Origin: JBBIPZ01 sp037442505 [NCBI: Deltaproteobacteria bacterium]
Lineage (GTDB): Bacteria; CALINM01
Assembly: GCA_037442505.1 (NCBI GenBank)
Contig: JBBIPZ010000013.1
Location: 1 to 64,000, forward strand
Direction of reading: 5' to 3'
Length of the DNA: 64,000 nt
In this document: positions 54,096-63,600 of the stretch, piece by piece
Numbering within the stretch: position 1 is the first letter of the stretch
Layout of the letters: each line of letters opens with the position of its first letter
Translations under genes and position numbers: made by a program
Notes under the pieces: generated by a model
Database searches by the model: none
The model's input: only the letters and a program-made list of their open reading frames with translations
Told to the model about the DNA's origin: nothing

Positions 54096-55514
54096 ATGAA
54101 AGTGCTTTATGCATCTTCAGAAGTATTTCCATTCTCTAAAACAGGAGGGTTAGCTGATGTAGCAGGCGCTTTGCCTGTGGCTTTAAAGGATAAAGGTATT
54201 GATATCTCTGTAATCACACCACTTTATAGCGGAATTAAATCAAAATTTAGACTAAAGGACACAAACGAAAATTATTCTATTGTCATATCTTCTAACACAT
54301 CTCATGCAAAAATTTTCGAATCTAAACTTCAAAGAAAAGTGCCTGTTTATTTTGTAGATTGTGAAAAATATTATGACAGACAGGAGCTATACACCACAAA
54401 AGATGGAGACTATCCTGATAATGCGGAAAGATTCATCTTTTTTTCTCGTTTAATTGTTGAGTTCGCCATAAAAAATGGTTTTGATATTATTCATATCAAC
54501 GACTGGCAAACATCAATGGCAGCTGTATATGCCAAAGTATTTTATAGTTTTAATGGCAAAACTGTTTTGACTATTCACAATTTAGGTTATCAGGGGCTAT
54601 TCTGGCATTTTGATATGCATCTTACTAATCTTGATTGGAAATATTTTAACCACAGAGCCTTAGAGTTTTGGGGCAAGATAAATTTTTTGAAAGGTGGCAT
54701 TTACTTTTCTGATGCAGTAACTACTGTAAGCCCAACTTATGCAAAAGAAATACTTAGCGAAAAAGACGGTTTTGGTTTAAATGGTGTGCTAAATGATGTA
54801 AAAGACAAACTTTATGGCATACTAAACGGTATTGATTATAAAGAGTGGGCACCAAAAACTGATAAATATATTGTAGCCAATTATGATATAAAAACTATAA
54901 CGAAAGGGAAAAAGGCTAATAAAAAGGATGTGTTGAAACATTTTGGCTTAAATGACATTAAAAAGCCTGTTTTTGCAATGATATCAAGACTTACATATCA
55001 GAAAGGATTTGATTTGTTAATTAATGCTATTGAAGAATTGATGAAGCTTGATCTTTTATTAATCATTCTTGGCTCAGGCGATAAAAAATATGAAGATGCT
55101 GTTACAGATATCAAAAACCGCTTCCCGGATAAAGTTGGACTTTATTTAGGGTTTAGTAATGAGTTGGCTCACAAAATTGAAGCAGGGGCAGATTTCTTCT
55201 TGATGCCATCTTTGTATGAACCGTGTGGTTTAAATCAGATGATTAGCATGGCTTACGGGACTATCCCGATTGTCTCTTCTGTTGGTGGTTTAAACGATAC
55301 TGTCATTGACATAACCGATGAAAAAAATGGGTGTGGAATTAAATTTTCTCCCGATTCATCTGCAAATCTCGTTTTTGCTGTTGACAAGGCTGTTAAACTG
55401 TATTGCCAGCCATTGAAACTGATGAAGGTGAGAAAAAGGGTAATGGGGATGGATTTTTCGTGGAAAGTTTCTGCGGATAAGTATATAGAGCTTTATAAAT
55501 CATTAAACGGGTAA
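54096..55514 (+). CDS. glgA: Glycogen synthase (ADP-glucose type)
   Basis: Glycosyltransferase family 5 enzyme extending alpha-1,4-glucan. The 472-residue protein begins with SSEVFPFSKTGGLADVAGALP (KTGGL binds ADP-glucose), and has INDWQTSMA, TIHNLGYQG, PTYAKEI, SRLTYQKGFDLL and MPSLYEPCGLNQMISMAYGTIPIV, all in standard positions. It follows galT by three bases and the histidine-kinase gene by four bases. A typical complete enzyme. Confidence 0.93.
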   Translation: MKVLYASSEVFPFSKTGGLADVAGALPVALKDKGIDISVITPLYSGIKSKFRLKDTNENYSIVISSNTSHAKIFESKLQRKVPVYFVDCEKYYDRQELYTTKDGDYPDNAERFIFFSRLIVEFAIKNGFDIIHINDWQTSMAAVYAKVFYSFNGKTVLTIHNLGYQGLFWHFDMHLTNLDWKYFNHRALEFWGKINFLKGGIYFSDAVTTVSPTYAKEILSEKDGFGLNGVLNDVKDKLYGILNGIDYKEWAPKTDKYIVANYDIKTITKGKKANKKDVLKHFGLNDIKKPVFAMISRLTYQKGFDLLINAIEELMKLDLLLIILGSGDKKYEDAVTDIKNRFPDKVGLYLGFSNELAHKIEAGADFFLMPSLYEPCGLNQMISMAYGTIPIVSSVGGLNDTVIDITDEKNGCGIKFSPDSSANLVFAVDKAVKLYCQPLKLMKVRKRVMGMDFSWKVSADKYIELYKSLNG

Positions 55515-55518
55515 AAAA

Positions 55519-57810
55519 GTGGAGCTTTTAGCCAAACTTTCTGATTTTATAGTAAATTTTCATAATGTCGATGGGTTGGTTAACAAGCTGAAGGTATTGG
55601 GGGATTTTTTTTCTCGTCTTGGAATACAACAGGCGTTTTTTATTAGTACGGTTGAGGTTTGCAGGAAAAGGGTGCTACCTATTCTTTATACAGACGAGAA
55701 TGTGTTTACAGACACACTTGATGCTATGCTCGCAAAACAGGAAGATACCTCTTTTTGGAGCGAGGTTTTTTTTGACAGGGAATTTACTGTTTTCCCAATA
55801 AAAGATGCAGAAAAAATCTATGGTAAACTTTATTTTTATCCTTACTTCCATGAGCATGCAGACATTTTTCGCATTGTTAAGGAAGTTACAATATGTGGAA
55901 TAAAAGGGTGTGAGTTAAAAGAATTGTTTTTTAACAAGACAAAACAGTTCGAAATTTTTAGAAAACTTTCCAATCGGGTAAGCAGCTATTACAGTTTGAA
56001 CGATCTCTTAAAGATGTTAGTGGAGAGTGTAACTGATGCTTTGAATAGCAATGGTTCGGTTATAAGGCTTGTTAATAAAGAGAAAGAGCTACTCGAGGTT
56101 AAAGCTGAGTTTGGTTTACATGATGTTCATATAAGAAGACACGGAATACCAAAAGGTGATGGTGTTTCAGGAGAAGTCTGGTTGACAGGTAAATCAAAAC
56201 TTGTATTGCCTGACACACAGGAGTCAATTAATTTGCTTAAGTCGAAGTTAAATGTTAGTTCTCTAATATGTGTCCCGCTTACCTTTGAAAACCAGATTAT
56301 CGGCACTCTTAGTGTTTATGAAAAGTTGGGCGAGAGGCCATTTACAGAAGATGACAAAAATTTTCTCGAAGCTCTTGGAAGTCTATTGGCTCCTGTTATT
56401 GCTTACACAGCAACTATAGAAAGAGAAAAACAGTTACTTTCAAAGCTTGAGAAACACTTAAAAAACCTCTCATTGCTTACAGAAATAAACAAAATATTAA
56501 TGAAACCAAGAAATTTGGACAATCTACTATACATACTACTAACAACGCTCACGTTTGGCGAGGAAATCGGATTTAACAGAGCAGTGCTTTTTATGTACAA
56601 TTCAAAGACTGGAACACTTCAGGGAATGATGGCGGTTGGATGCGAGACTGTTGAAGAGGCTTATCAGGCATGGCAGAGCCTGCCCAAGGATCTATCAGCA
56701 ATCAAGTGGATAGAAAAACTGAGTGAGATGGAATCTTTTGTGGATAATTCTTTTTCTCAAAAGGTTAAGGCAATGAGATTTTTTCTGGATGAAGTAAACT
56801 CTTTTGCTACAGCATATAGGACTTCACAGGTTTGTTTGGAAGAGAATCCTGATGATATTTTAGCTAAAATTTTTGGCGTAAATGAATATGCCATCGTTCC
56901 GCTCATTGGTAGAGAAGAGTTGTTAGGTATGCTATATGTTGACAACAAATTTACTACGAGAAAGATAGATGAGGACTATATCAAGTTATTGGAGACGTTT
57001 GCTTCACAGGCTTCAATTGCTATCGAAAATACTAAAACTTTTAATGAGATTAAAGAGTCGAACGAGATGTTGAAGGCGGCAAAGCAGGAGCTATTGATAA
57101 AAGAAAAATTGGCTATTGTTGGAGAAATGTTAACTACTCTGGCGCATGAGGTTAGAAATCCTTTAACAGCGATGGGTGGTTTTGCGAAGATTATTAACAA
57201 GCGCTCGGAAGACAAAACTATAAAAGAACTTTCTCAAAAGATACTTTCTCAAGCAGAACGGGTTAACAATATGTTCAATGACTTTCTGTATTTAACAAAA
57301 ACAAATGAGTATCATGTAGCTACTTGTAACCTATTTCGGGTTATAAACAACAGTATTAACAATCTTTCTTTTCTTTTCACTGATAAGATAGCGTTAAAAA
57401 TTGATGTGGCCACAGATATCCCTTGTATTCCCATAGATGAAACAGTTCTGGGGGTTGTTATAGACAATCTGATTAAAAATGCGGTCCAGGCAATGCCAGA
57501 TGGTGGAACGATAATTATAAAAGGTTATAAAGATGATGAGTCGGTATATATTGTTGTAGAGGATGAAGGTCATGGGATAGCTCCTAATGTATTGCCCCAC
57601 ATTTTTGATCCATTTTATACAACTAAATTTAATGGAGTTGGTGTTGGGCTTTCTGTTAGCTATAAAATTATAAAGCAGTATAGTGGAAATATTTATGCTG
57701 AGAACAGAAATAATGGAAAGGGAGCAAGATTTGTTATTAAGTTCCCGTGCAAATATGCTGATATTGATGAAAAGAGTAACAAAAAGGGGGTGTCTCATGA
57801 AAAAATATAA
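55519..57810 (+). CDS. GAF-domain cytoplasmic histidine kinase
   Basis: A 763-residue kinase without membrane segments. N-terminal region of unknown fold (1-150), two GAF-like domains (about 150-300 with GLHDVHIRRHGIPKGDGVSG and PLTFENQIIGTLSVYEK; about 310-510 with PLIGREELLGMLYVDN), a helical linker, HisKA with H543 in LAHEVRNPLTAMGGF, and an ATPase domain with NLIKNAVQAMP, EDEGHGI and GVGVGLSVSYKII. It starts with GTG and overlaps the receiver gene by 14 bases, its likely partner. Signal unknown; glgA upstream may be incidental. Confidence 0.88.
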   Translation: MELLAKLSDFIVNFHNVDGLVNKLKVLGDFFSRLGIQQAFFISTVEVCRKRVLPILYTDENVFTDTLDAMLAKQEDTSFWSEVFFDREFTVFPIKDAEKIYGKLYFYPYFHEHADIFRIVKEVTICGIKGCELKELFFNKTKQFEIFRKLSNRVSSYYSLNDLLKMLVESVTDALNSNGSVIRLVNKEKELLEVKAEFGLHDVHIRRHGIPKGDGVSGEVWLTGKSKLVLPDTQESINLLKSKLNVSSLICVPLTFENQIIGTLSVYEKLGERPFTEDDKNFLEALGSLLAPVIAYTATIEREKQLLSKLEKHLKNLSLLTEINKILMKPRNLDNLLYILLTTLTFGEEIGFNRAVLFMYNSKTGTLQGMMAVGCETVEEAYQAWQSLPKDLSAIKWIEKLSEMESFVDNSFSQKVKAMRFFLDEVNSFATAYRTSQVCLEENPDDILAKIFGVNEYAIVPLIGREELLGMLYVDNKFTTRKIDEDYIKLLETFASQASIAIENTKTFNEIKESNEMLKAAKQELLIKEKLAIVGEMLTTLAHEVRNPLTAMGGFAKIINKRSEDKTIKELSQKILSQAERVNNMFNDFLYLTKTNEYHVATCNLFRVINNSINNLSFLFTDKIALKIDVATDIPCIPIDETVLGVVIDNLIKNAVQAMPDGGTIIIKGYKDDESVYIVVEDEGHGIAPNVLPHIFDPFYTTKFNGVGVGLSVSYKIIKQYSGNIYAENRNNGKGARFVIKFPCKYADIDEKSNKKGVSHEKI

Positions 57811-58162
57811 AATACTTGTGGTTGATGATGAAGAAAATATTCGCTTGCTTTATAAACTTGATTTAGAGGATGAAGGCTATGAAGTTGAAGTAGCGGGTAG
57901 TGGCGAAGAGGCTCTGGAAAAGTTAAAAACTTTTGATGCAGATTTAATCACACTTGATATCAAGATGCCGGGAATGGGCGGGATCGAAACTCTACATGAA
58001 ATTAAAACACGTTTCGCTCATAGAAAGATCCCTGTAATACTTTGCACAGCTTTTGAAGAGTACAAGCAGGATTTTTCAACATGGGCGTCGGAGGCATATA
58101 TTACTAAAAGCCATGATTTGACAGAATTGAAAGATACTATAAAAAATCTGCTCAATGGATGA
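57797..58162 (+). CDS. Single-domain response regulator
   Basis: A 121-residue receiver domain without an output domain. The acidic pair is DDEE (11-14), phospho-acceptor Asp is in LITLDIKMPGM (about residue 54), and the lysine is in YITKSHD near 104. It overlaps the histidine-kinase gene by 14 bases, so is its probable substrate, and by four bases the CaiB-family gene. Such stand-alone receivers pass phosphate on or bind a partner protein such as the RR-GGDEF protein encoded downstream. Confidence 0.9.
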   Translation: MKKYKILVVDDEENIRLLYKLDLEDEGYEVEVAGSGEEALEKLKTFDADLITLDIKMPGMGGIETLHEIKTRFAHRKIPVILCTAFEEYKQDFSTWASEAYITKSHDLTELKDTIKNLLNG

Positions 58163-59145
58163 TACTGATGTTTGAAAATTTAAAAGTTATAGAGCTTGGA
58201 ATGTATTTACCTTTACCTTATGCGGGTGGTTTTTTATCTCGATTAGGTGCGAAAGTGATAAAGATAGAGCAACCAGTCGCAGGCGATCCTTTGAAAGATT
58301 TTGACTCGTCTGCTTATGTTTACTTAAACAGAGGCAAAGAAATCCTGTATCTTGATTTAAAAAGCGAAGATGATAGAAAAAAAATTTACGAAATTTTAGT
58401 TTCTGCGGATGTGGTTTTAAATGGTTTTAGAAGAGGTTTCTTAAAAAAAGCTGGATTAGATTATGATGCTGTAAAAGAAAAAAATCCATCTTGCATATAC
58501 ATATCACTTGCTGGTTATGAAAAGGGTTTTAAAGATGCTGACAAGGCTGGGCATGATTTGAATTTTGTTGCAGTTTCAGGTATAATACACAATTTTATAG
58601 AGCAAGGCAAACTGCTTCCTTTTCAGTTAGCAGATTTAGCTGGTGCGCTGTGGGCAATTATTGGCGTATTTTATATGCTCGAAAAAAGAAGGCAGACCCG
58701 CGAAGGTGGAGAGTTAGATTTATCGCTGTTTCGTTCCTTGCTATCGATTTTTCCTTTTTTCTATGCTGCGGGTAAAGGAGGTTATATAGAAAAAGGCATT
58801 TTTACAGGCAAGTTTGCCTGTTATAATATTTATACAACAAAGGATGGAAAGAAGATCGCTTTTGGTTGTATAGAAAAAAAGTTTTTCAAACGTGCCCTTG
58901 ACCTATTGAAATTAAGTTACGATGAAAAAACACTTTACGAACTTAAGATCCAACAATCTCTCATCGAAGCGATAGCCAAAGTGATAAAGGAGCAGGATTT
59001 TACTTACTGGAAAAACTTTTTTGAAAATGAAGATATTTGTGTTACACCTGTGTATACCAAGCAAGAGTTTTATGAGTATTTAAAGTTACAGGGTATGGAC
59101 GAAAATTATTTTGAAAACTTTTTGTTTTCACCTATAAGTGGCTAA
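58159..59145 (+). CDS. Family III CoA-transferase (CaiB/BaiF)
   Basis: A 328-residue CoA-transferase or racemase of the CaiB/BaiF/alpha-methylacyl-CoA racemase group. N-terminal VIELGMYLPLPYAGGFLSRLGAKVIKIEQP is the family start, and AGHDLNF (about 133-139) holds the catalytic Asp that forms the acyl-aspartyl intermediate. It is shorter than typical members (380-410) and resembles racemase-type forms. It lies between a receiver protein and a receiver-GGDEF protein, which is an odd context. Substrate unknown. Confidence 0.8.
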   Translation: MILMFENLKVIELGMYLPLPYAGGFLSRLGAKVIKIEQPVAGDPLKDFDSSAYVYLNRGKEILYLDLKSEDDRKKIYEILVSADVVLNGFRRGFLKKAGLDYDAVKEKNPSCIYISLAGYEKGFKDADKAGHDLNFVAVSGIIHNFIEQGKLLPFQLADLAGALWAIIGVFYMLEKRRQTREGGELDLSLFRSLLSIFPFFYAAGKGGYIEKGIFTGKFACYNIYTTKDGKKIAFGCIEKKFFKRALDLLKLSYDEKTLYELKIQQSLIEAIAKVIKEQDFTYWKNFFENEDICVTPVYTKQEFYEYLKLQGMDENYFENFLFSPISG

Positions 59146-59155
59146 TGAGGGGCTC

Positions 59156-60562
59156 ATGAAGCTGTCAATTCTGATAGTTGATGATGATAAGCTGATGTTA
59201 GAACAGTGCGTCGATATGCTTGTAGATCTGGACGTGGATATCTTTCTTGCTACTTCCGGGAAGGAGGCTTTAGAAATTGTCAGCAACAGAAAGATTGATG
59301 TGATTGCCCTTGATTTAGTTTTGCCTGATCTGACTGGTGATATAGTAATGGAAAACGTTAAAATGAGGAGCCCCAATACTGATGTTATTATAATGAGTGC
59401 GTTTGCTACAGTTGAATCTGTTATAAAAATGATGAGAAAAGGGATTTTTGATTACATAAAAAAACCTATTGTCGCAGAGGAGTTTCGCTTTATAATTCTT
59501 AAATGCCTTAGAGAACGGCAAATTATAGAGGAAAACAAAAAACTTAAAGAATATGTCACTATCTACGAACTGGGCAAGATGCTTACAAGTACACTCGAAC
59601 TGTCAAAGGTTTACGACAACATACTGGTGCTTTTTGACAATTTTCTAAAAGATGCCCTGGTGGTCGTTTTAAACAGAGATGTTGAAGTGGAACTTGAAGT
59701 CAAGGCATTTAAAGGCTTTGAAAGAAACGAGATTATTGAAATTAAAGATAGCTTGTTTAATTTAGCAGAACAACCCGACAAAACCGCTTGCGAAGAAGTT
59801 TTTCCTAACAACATCTTTGTTTACGATCTTGCAAGACTGAATAAACTTAAAAACGTAAATAAAAAGAAACTTATTGCGATTCCAATTGAGAAAGGTTTAG
59901 AAGTAAATGGTTATGTATATGTTTTTGCGGACGAAATCTTGCCAGAAAAGGCGGAGATACTTGGTTTCATAAAGGAACAAATAAATCTTGCTATTGAAAA
60001 CTCTTTAAGATATCTAAACGCACAGGAAATGGCCTATATAGATGAGTTGACAAAGGTTTATAATATTCGTTATCTTTATGTGGCTCTTGATAATGAAATT
60101 AAAAGGGCAGAACGTTTTGGGACATTTTTGTCGATTTTGTTTATTGATCTTGATTATTTCAAAAAAGTAAATGATACCTATGGACATCTTGTAGGTAGTA
60201 GGTTGCTTATAGAGATAGCTTCTGAGATAAAAAAGAGTGTTAGAGGCATTGATTTTGTTGTGCGTTATGGTGGTGATGAGTTTGTTGTTATATGCACTGA
60301 AACTGGTGTAGATCTTGCTACTAAAGTGGCAGAAAGGATAAGAAGACGGATAGAAGAAAGGATATTTTTTAAAGAAGAAGGTTTAAACATAAAAATTACA
60401 GCTTCAATAGGGGTGGCTACTTATCCTGTCCATAGTTCTCACAAGACTGAACTTATTGACTTAGCTGATAAAGCAATGTATAAAGGCAAAGAAACCTCAA
60501 GAAATATTGTGGTAGTCTCAGAAAGGAAGGTTAAAGGTGATACAGGCAGTAAGGGGCTTTAA
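59156..60562 (+). CDS. Response regulator diguanylate cyclase (PleD-like)
   Basis: A 468-residue protein with a receiver domain (1-120; phospho-acceptor D53 in ALDLVLPD), a GAF-like middle region (about 140-285) and a GGDEF domain (about 290-455). GGDEF is intact at 372-376 and the product-inhibition I-site RGID (363-366) is five residues before it. It should make c-di-GMP when phosphorylated. The ATG at 59156 follows GAGGGG; an upstream GTG at 59138 overlaps the preceding gene and is less likely. It overlaps hisS by 26 bases. Confidence 0.92.
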   Translation: MKLSILIVDDDKLMLEQCVDMLVDLDVDIFLATSGKEALEIVSNRKIDVIALDLVLPDLTGDIVMENVKMRSPNTDVIIMSAFATVESVIKMMRKGIFDYIKKPIVAEEFRFIILKCLRERQIIEENKKLKEYVTIYELGKMLTSTLELSKVYDNILVLFDNFLKDALVVVLNRDVEVELEVKAFKGFERNEIIEIKDSLFNLAEQPDKTACEEVFPNNIFVYDLARLNKLKNVNKKKLIAIPIEKGLEVNGYVYVFADEILPEKAEILGFIKEQINLAIENSLRYLNAQEMAYIDELTKVYNIRYLYVALDNEIKRAERFGTFLSILFIDLDYFKKVNDTYGHLVGSRLLIEIASEIKKSVRGIDFVVRYGGDEFVVICTETGVDLATKVAERIRRRIEERIFFKEEGLNIKITASIGVATYPVHSSHKTELIDLADKAMYKGKETSRNIVVVSERKVKGDTGSKGL

Positions 60563-61781
60563 AGATTTATACGGCGCAGAGGTGCGTTGCTGGCAAAAGA
60601 TAGAAAATATTATTAAAAACTGCTTTAATCTTTGGGGATTTGAAGAAGTGAGGTTACCATTGCTTGAAAAAACTGAGCTTTTTCAGAGAGGCATAGGTGA
60701 CGATACGGATATTGTTGAAAAGGAGATGTACACGTTTCAAGACAAAGGCGGTGAACTTGTTACGTTAAGACCGGAAGGGACTGCTTCTGTTATAAGGTTT
60801 TTTAATGAGCATAAGCTTTACGGGACAGAAAAGTTTTTCAAATTTTTTTATATGGGACCGATGTTCAGGTATGAAAGACCTCAAAAAGGCAGGTTGAGGC
60901 AGTTTCATCAGGCTGGGGTTGAAGTTTTAGGAGACTCGTCACCTCTGGCAGAGTTAGAGGTAATAACTCTTATCATGCATCTCGTTGAAAAGATTGGTAT
61001 AAGAAATGTAGAACTTAAAATTAACTCTTTAGGGTGCTGTAATTGTCGGAAGGCTTTTAGAGAAGAGCTTGTAAAATACTATCAGACTAAACAGGAACAT
61101 CTTTGTAACGATTGTAAAAGGCGACTTAAGGTTAATCCTTTAAGGCTTATTGATTGTAAAAGTGAAGTATGTAAAAGTTTAGCAATAGACGCCCCTGTAA
61201 TAACAGCATTTCTTTGCGGTGATTGTGAGCAACATTTTACGCAGTTAAAACTGCTTTTATCTCAACACGCTATAGCTTTTACAGAGTCTCCACAGATTGT
61301 GCGAGGACTTGATTATTATAATCGTACAGTTTTTGAGTTACATTCTAAGGATCTGGGATCACAAAGCGCTATTCTTGCCGGAGGAAGATACGATAGTTTA
61401 TCATCAAATTTAGGTGGCATTAATATACCTGCGGTGGGATGGGCTATGGGTATGGAAAGAGTTGTTACTGTTGCTAATCCTGAAATGTTTAACGATACAG
61501 AAAAATTAGTGTTTGTGGCTTTTGTAGGTGACGATGTTGAAAAAGAGGCATTGTCGCTTGTATATCAGCTGCGTAAAGCTGGTTTAAAGGTAGAGTTTGA
61601 CATATTTAAAGGCAGTTTAAAAAGCCAGTTTAGACGGGCTGACAAGTTGTCAGCAAAATGGGTAGTAATCATTGGTGAAAACGAAATAAAAACAGGGCTC
61701 TTTCAGCTCAAAGACATGAAAACGGGAGTCCAAAAAAGTTTAACAAAAACTGAGTTAATTTCTGAACTAACAACTAATTGA
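60537..61781 (+). CDS. hisS: Histidyl-tRNA synthetase
   Basis: Class II synthetase of 414 residues. Motif 2 lies in FYMGPMFRYERPQKGRLRQFHQAGVE, histidine motifs are RGLDYYNRTVFE and AGGRYDSL, and motif 3 GWAMGMERV is present, then an anticodon domain (about 325-410). This distinguishes it from the HisZ paralogue at 29486-30724. A cysteine-rich insert (CCNCRK ... CNDCKRR ... CGDC) between motifs is common in bacterial HisRS. It starts with GTG behind AAGGAAGG. Confidence 0.95.
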   Translation: MIQAVRGFKDLYGAEVRCWQKIENIIKNCFNLWGFEEVRLPLLEKTELFQRGIGDDTDIVEKEMYTFQDKGGELVTLRPEGTASVIRFFNEHKLYGTEKFFKFFYMGPMFRYERPQKGRLRQFHQAGVEVLGDSSPLAELEVITLIMHLVEKIGIRNVELKINSLGCCNCRKAFREELVKYYQTKQEHLCNDCKRRLKVNPLRLIDCKSEVCKSLAIDAPVITAFLCGDCEQHFTQLKLLLSQHAIAFTESPQIVRGLDYYNRTVFELHSKDLGSQSAILAGGRYDSLSSNLGGINIPAVGWAMGMERVVTVANPEMFNDTEKLVFVAFVGDDVEKEALSLVYQLRKAGLKVEFDIFKGSLKSQFRRADKLSAKWVVIIGENEIKTGLFQLKDMKTGVQKSLTKTELISELTTN

Positions 61782-61812
61782 AACTAAAATAAAAGAATGA
61801 AAGGAGTTTTAG

Positions 61813-63600
61813 ATGGAGTTTTTGAGTCCGTGGAAGAGGAGCGACTATTGTGGGAACTTTGCAGAGCAAGACATCGGCAAAGAAGTTATAGTTGCAGGAT
61901 GGGTTTTTCGCAGAAGAGATCATGGAGGAGTTATATTTGTTGATCTGCGTGACAGAGAAGGTATTATTCAGGTGGTTTTTGATCCAAAAATCAGTGACGC
62001 TGTTCATAAGAAGGCAGAAGGCATTCGCCTTGAGTATGTGATAGCTGTAAAAGGTAAGATAAGGAAGCGTCCTGAAGGTACTGAAAATCTTAACATAAAA
62101 ACAGGCAAGATTGAACTGGAGGCTACAGAATTAAAGATTTTGAGCGAATCTCAACCATTACCTTTTTCTCTTGAAGATATGGAGTTAGAAAAGGTTTCGG
62201 AGAACGTTAGATTAAAATATCGTTATTTAGATATCCGTAGCGAAAGATTAAAAAACAATATAATTTTCAGGCATAAGGTAACCAAACTAATCAGGGATTA
62301 TCTTAACACAGAAGGTTTTATTGATGTAGAGACCCCATTTTTAACAAAAAGCACACCAGAAGGCGCAAGAGACTTTTTGGTCCCAAGCAGACTTAATCCG
62401 GGATGTTTTTATGCACTACCCCAGTCGCCACAACTTTTTAAGCAGATGTTAATGATTAGCGGAATTGACCGTTACTACCAAATAGCTCGCTGTTTCAGAG
62501 ACGAAGACTTAAGGGCGGATAGACAGCCTGAATTTACTCAAGTTGACATTGAGATGTCTTTTATAAATGAGGAAGATATTATAGTTCTTATCGAAAACAT
62601 GATGAAAATCTTGTTTAAGGAGCTTTTAGGCATAGAGCTAAACACCCCTTTTCCACGTTTGGCCTATGATTTTGCAATGGAAAACTACGGCACTGACGCC
62701 CCTGACACAAGATTTGGATTAAATATTATTGATATAACTGATTGCTTAAAAAGTTCTGAGTTTAAAGTGTTTTCAGAAGTCGTCAAAAAAGGTGGGGTCA
62801 TAAAGGGAATAAACTTACAAAAAATGGTGTTGACAAGAAAAGACCTTGATGAGCTTGTTGAAATGTCAAAGACACTGGGTGCAAAAGGACTTTTATGGGT
62901 AAAAGTACAGGAAGATGGCTGGCAGTCTCCTGCTGCTAAGTTTATTAGTGAAAATGAAAAACTTGCCATAGAAACTGCATTGAAGGCAGAAAAGGGAGAC
63001 ACCTTAATTTTTGTTGCTGACAGTAAGAAAATCGCTTTATTCGTGCTTGGGAAAATCAGACTTTTTCTTGCGAAGAAGTTTAATCTATATGATGAAAATG
63101 CATTAAACTTTTTATGGGTTTACGATTTCCCTTTGCTCGAGTATGATGAGAACGAAAACAGACTTGTTGCTGTTCACCATCCTTTCACCATGCCAAAAGA
63201 CGAAGATATCGCCTTACTTGACAAAGAACCAGAAAAGGTGAAGGCAAAAGCTTACGACATTGTTTTGAATGGTAGCGAGATTGGTGGCGGCAGCCTGAGA
63301 ATTTATTCAATGTCTTTGCAACAGAAGATTTTTGAAGTGATTGGTCTTAACCCGGATGATGCTAATAAAAAGTTTGGTTTTTTTCTGGAAGCACTTAATT
63401 TTGGAGCACCTCCACATGGTGGTATAGCCTTAGGGCTTGACAGATTGGTGATGTTGATGTTGGGGGCGGAATCTATTAGGGATGTGATAGCATTTCCAAA
63501 GACTCAGAAAGGCACCTGTCCTCTTACAGATGCCCCTTCATTAGTTGAAGATGAACAATTGCGAGAGCTTTTTATTAGAAGGGCTTTAGCTAAGCAATGA
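61813..63600 (+). CDS. aspS: Aspartyl-tRNA synthetase, probably non-discriminating
   Basis: Class II synthetase of 595 residues, the bacterial-type form with an anticodon OB domain (about 1-110), catalytic core (motif 2 [16 protein letters not shown], motif 3 GLDRLVM) and a GAD insertion (about 290-410). In the OB domain the sequence is RRRDHGG and, later, RPEGTEN. Enzymes with His and Gly at these places (against Leu and Lys in E. coli-type RRRDLGS) charge both tRNA-Asp and tRNA-Asn and need GatCAB. This is an inference by motif. It ends four bases into the next gene. Confidence 0.93.
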   Translation: MEFLSPWKRSDYCGNFAEQDIGKEVIVAGWVFRRRDHGGVIFVDLRDREGIIQVVFDPKISDAVHKKAEGIRLEYVIAVKGKIRKRPEGTENLNIKTGKIELEATELKILSESQPLPFSLEDMELEKVSENVRLKYRYLDIRSERLKNNIIFRHKVTKLIRDYLNTEGFIDVETPFLTKSTPEGARDFLVPSRLNPGCFYALPQSPQLFKQMLMISGIDRYYQIARCFRDEDLRADRQPEFTQVDIEMSFINEEDIIVLIENMMKILFKELLGIELNTPFPRLAYDFAMENYGTDAPDTRFGLNIIDITDCLKSSEFKVFSEVVKKGGVIKGINLQKMVLTRKDLDELVEMSKTLGAKGLLWVKVQEDGWQSPAAKFISENEKLAIETALKAEKGDTLIFVADSKKIALFVLGKIRLFLAKKFNLYDENALNFLWVYDFPLLEYDENENRLVAVHHPFTMPKDEDIALLDKEPEKVKAKAYDIVLNGSEIGGGSLRIYSMSLQQKIFEVIGLNPDDANKKFGFFLEALNFGAPPHGGIALGLDRLVMLMLGAESIRDVIAFPKTQKGTCPLTDAPSLVEDEQLRELFIRRALAKQ

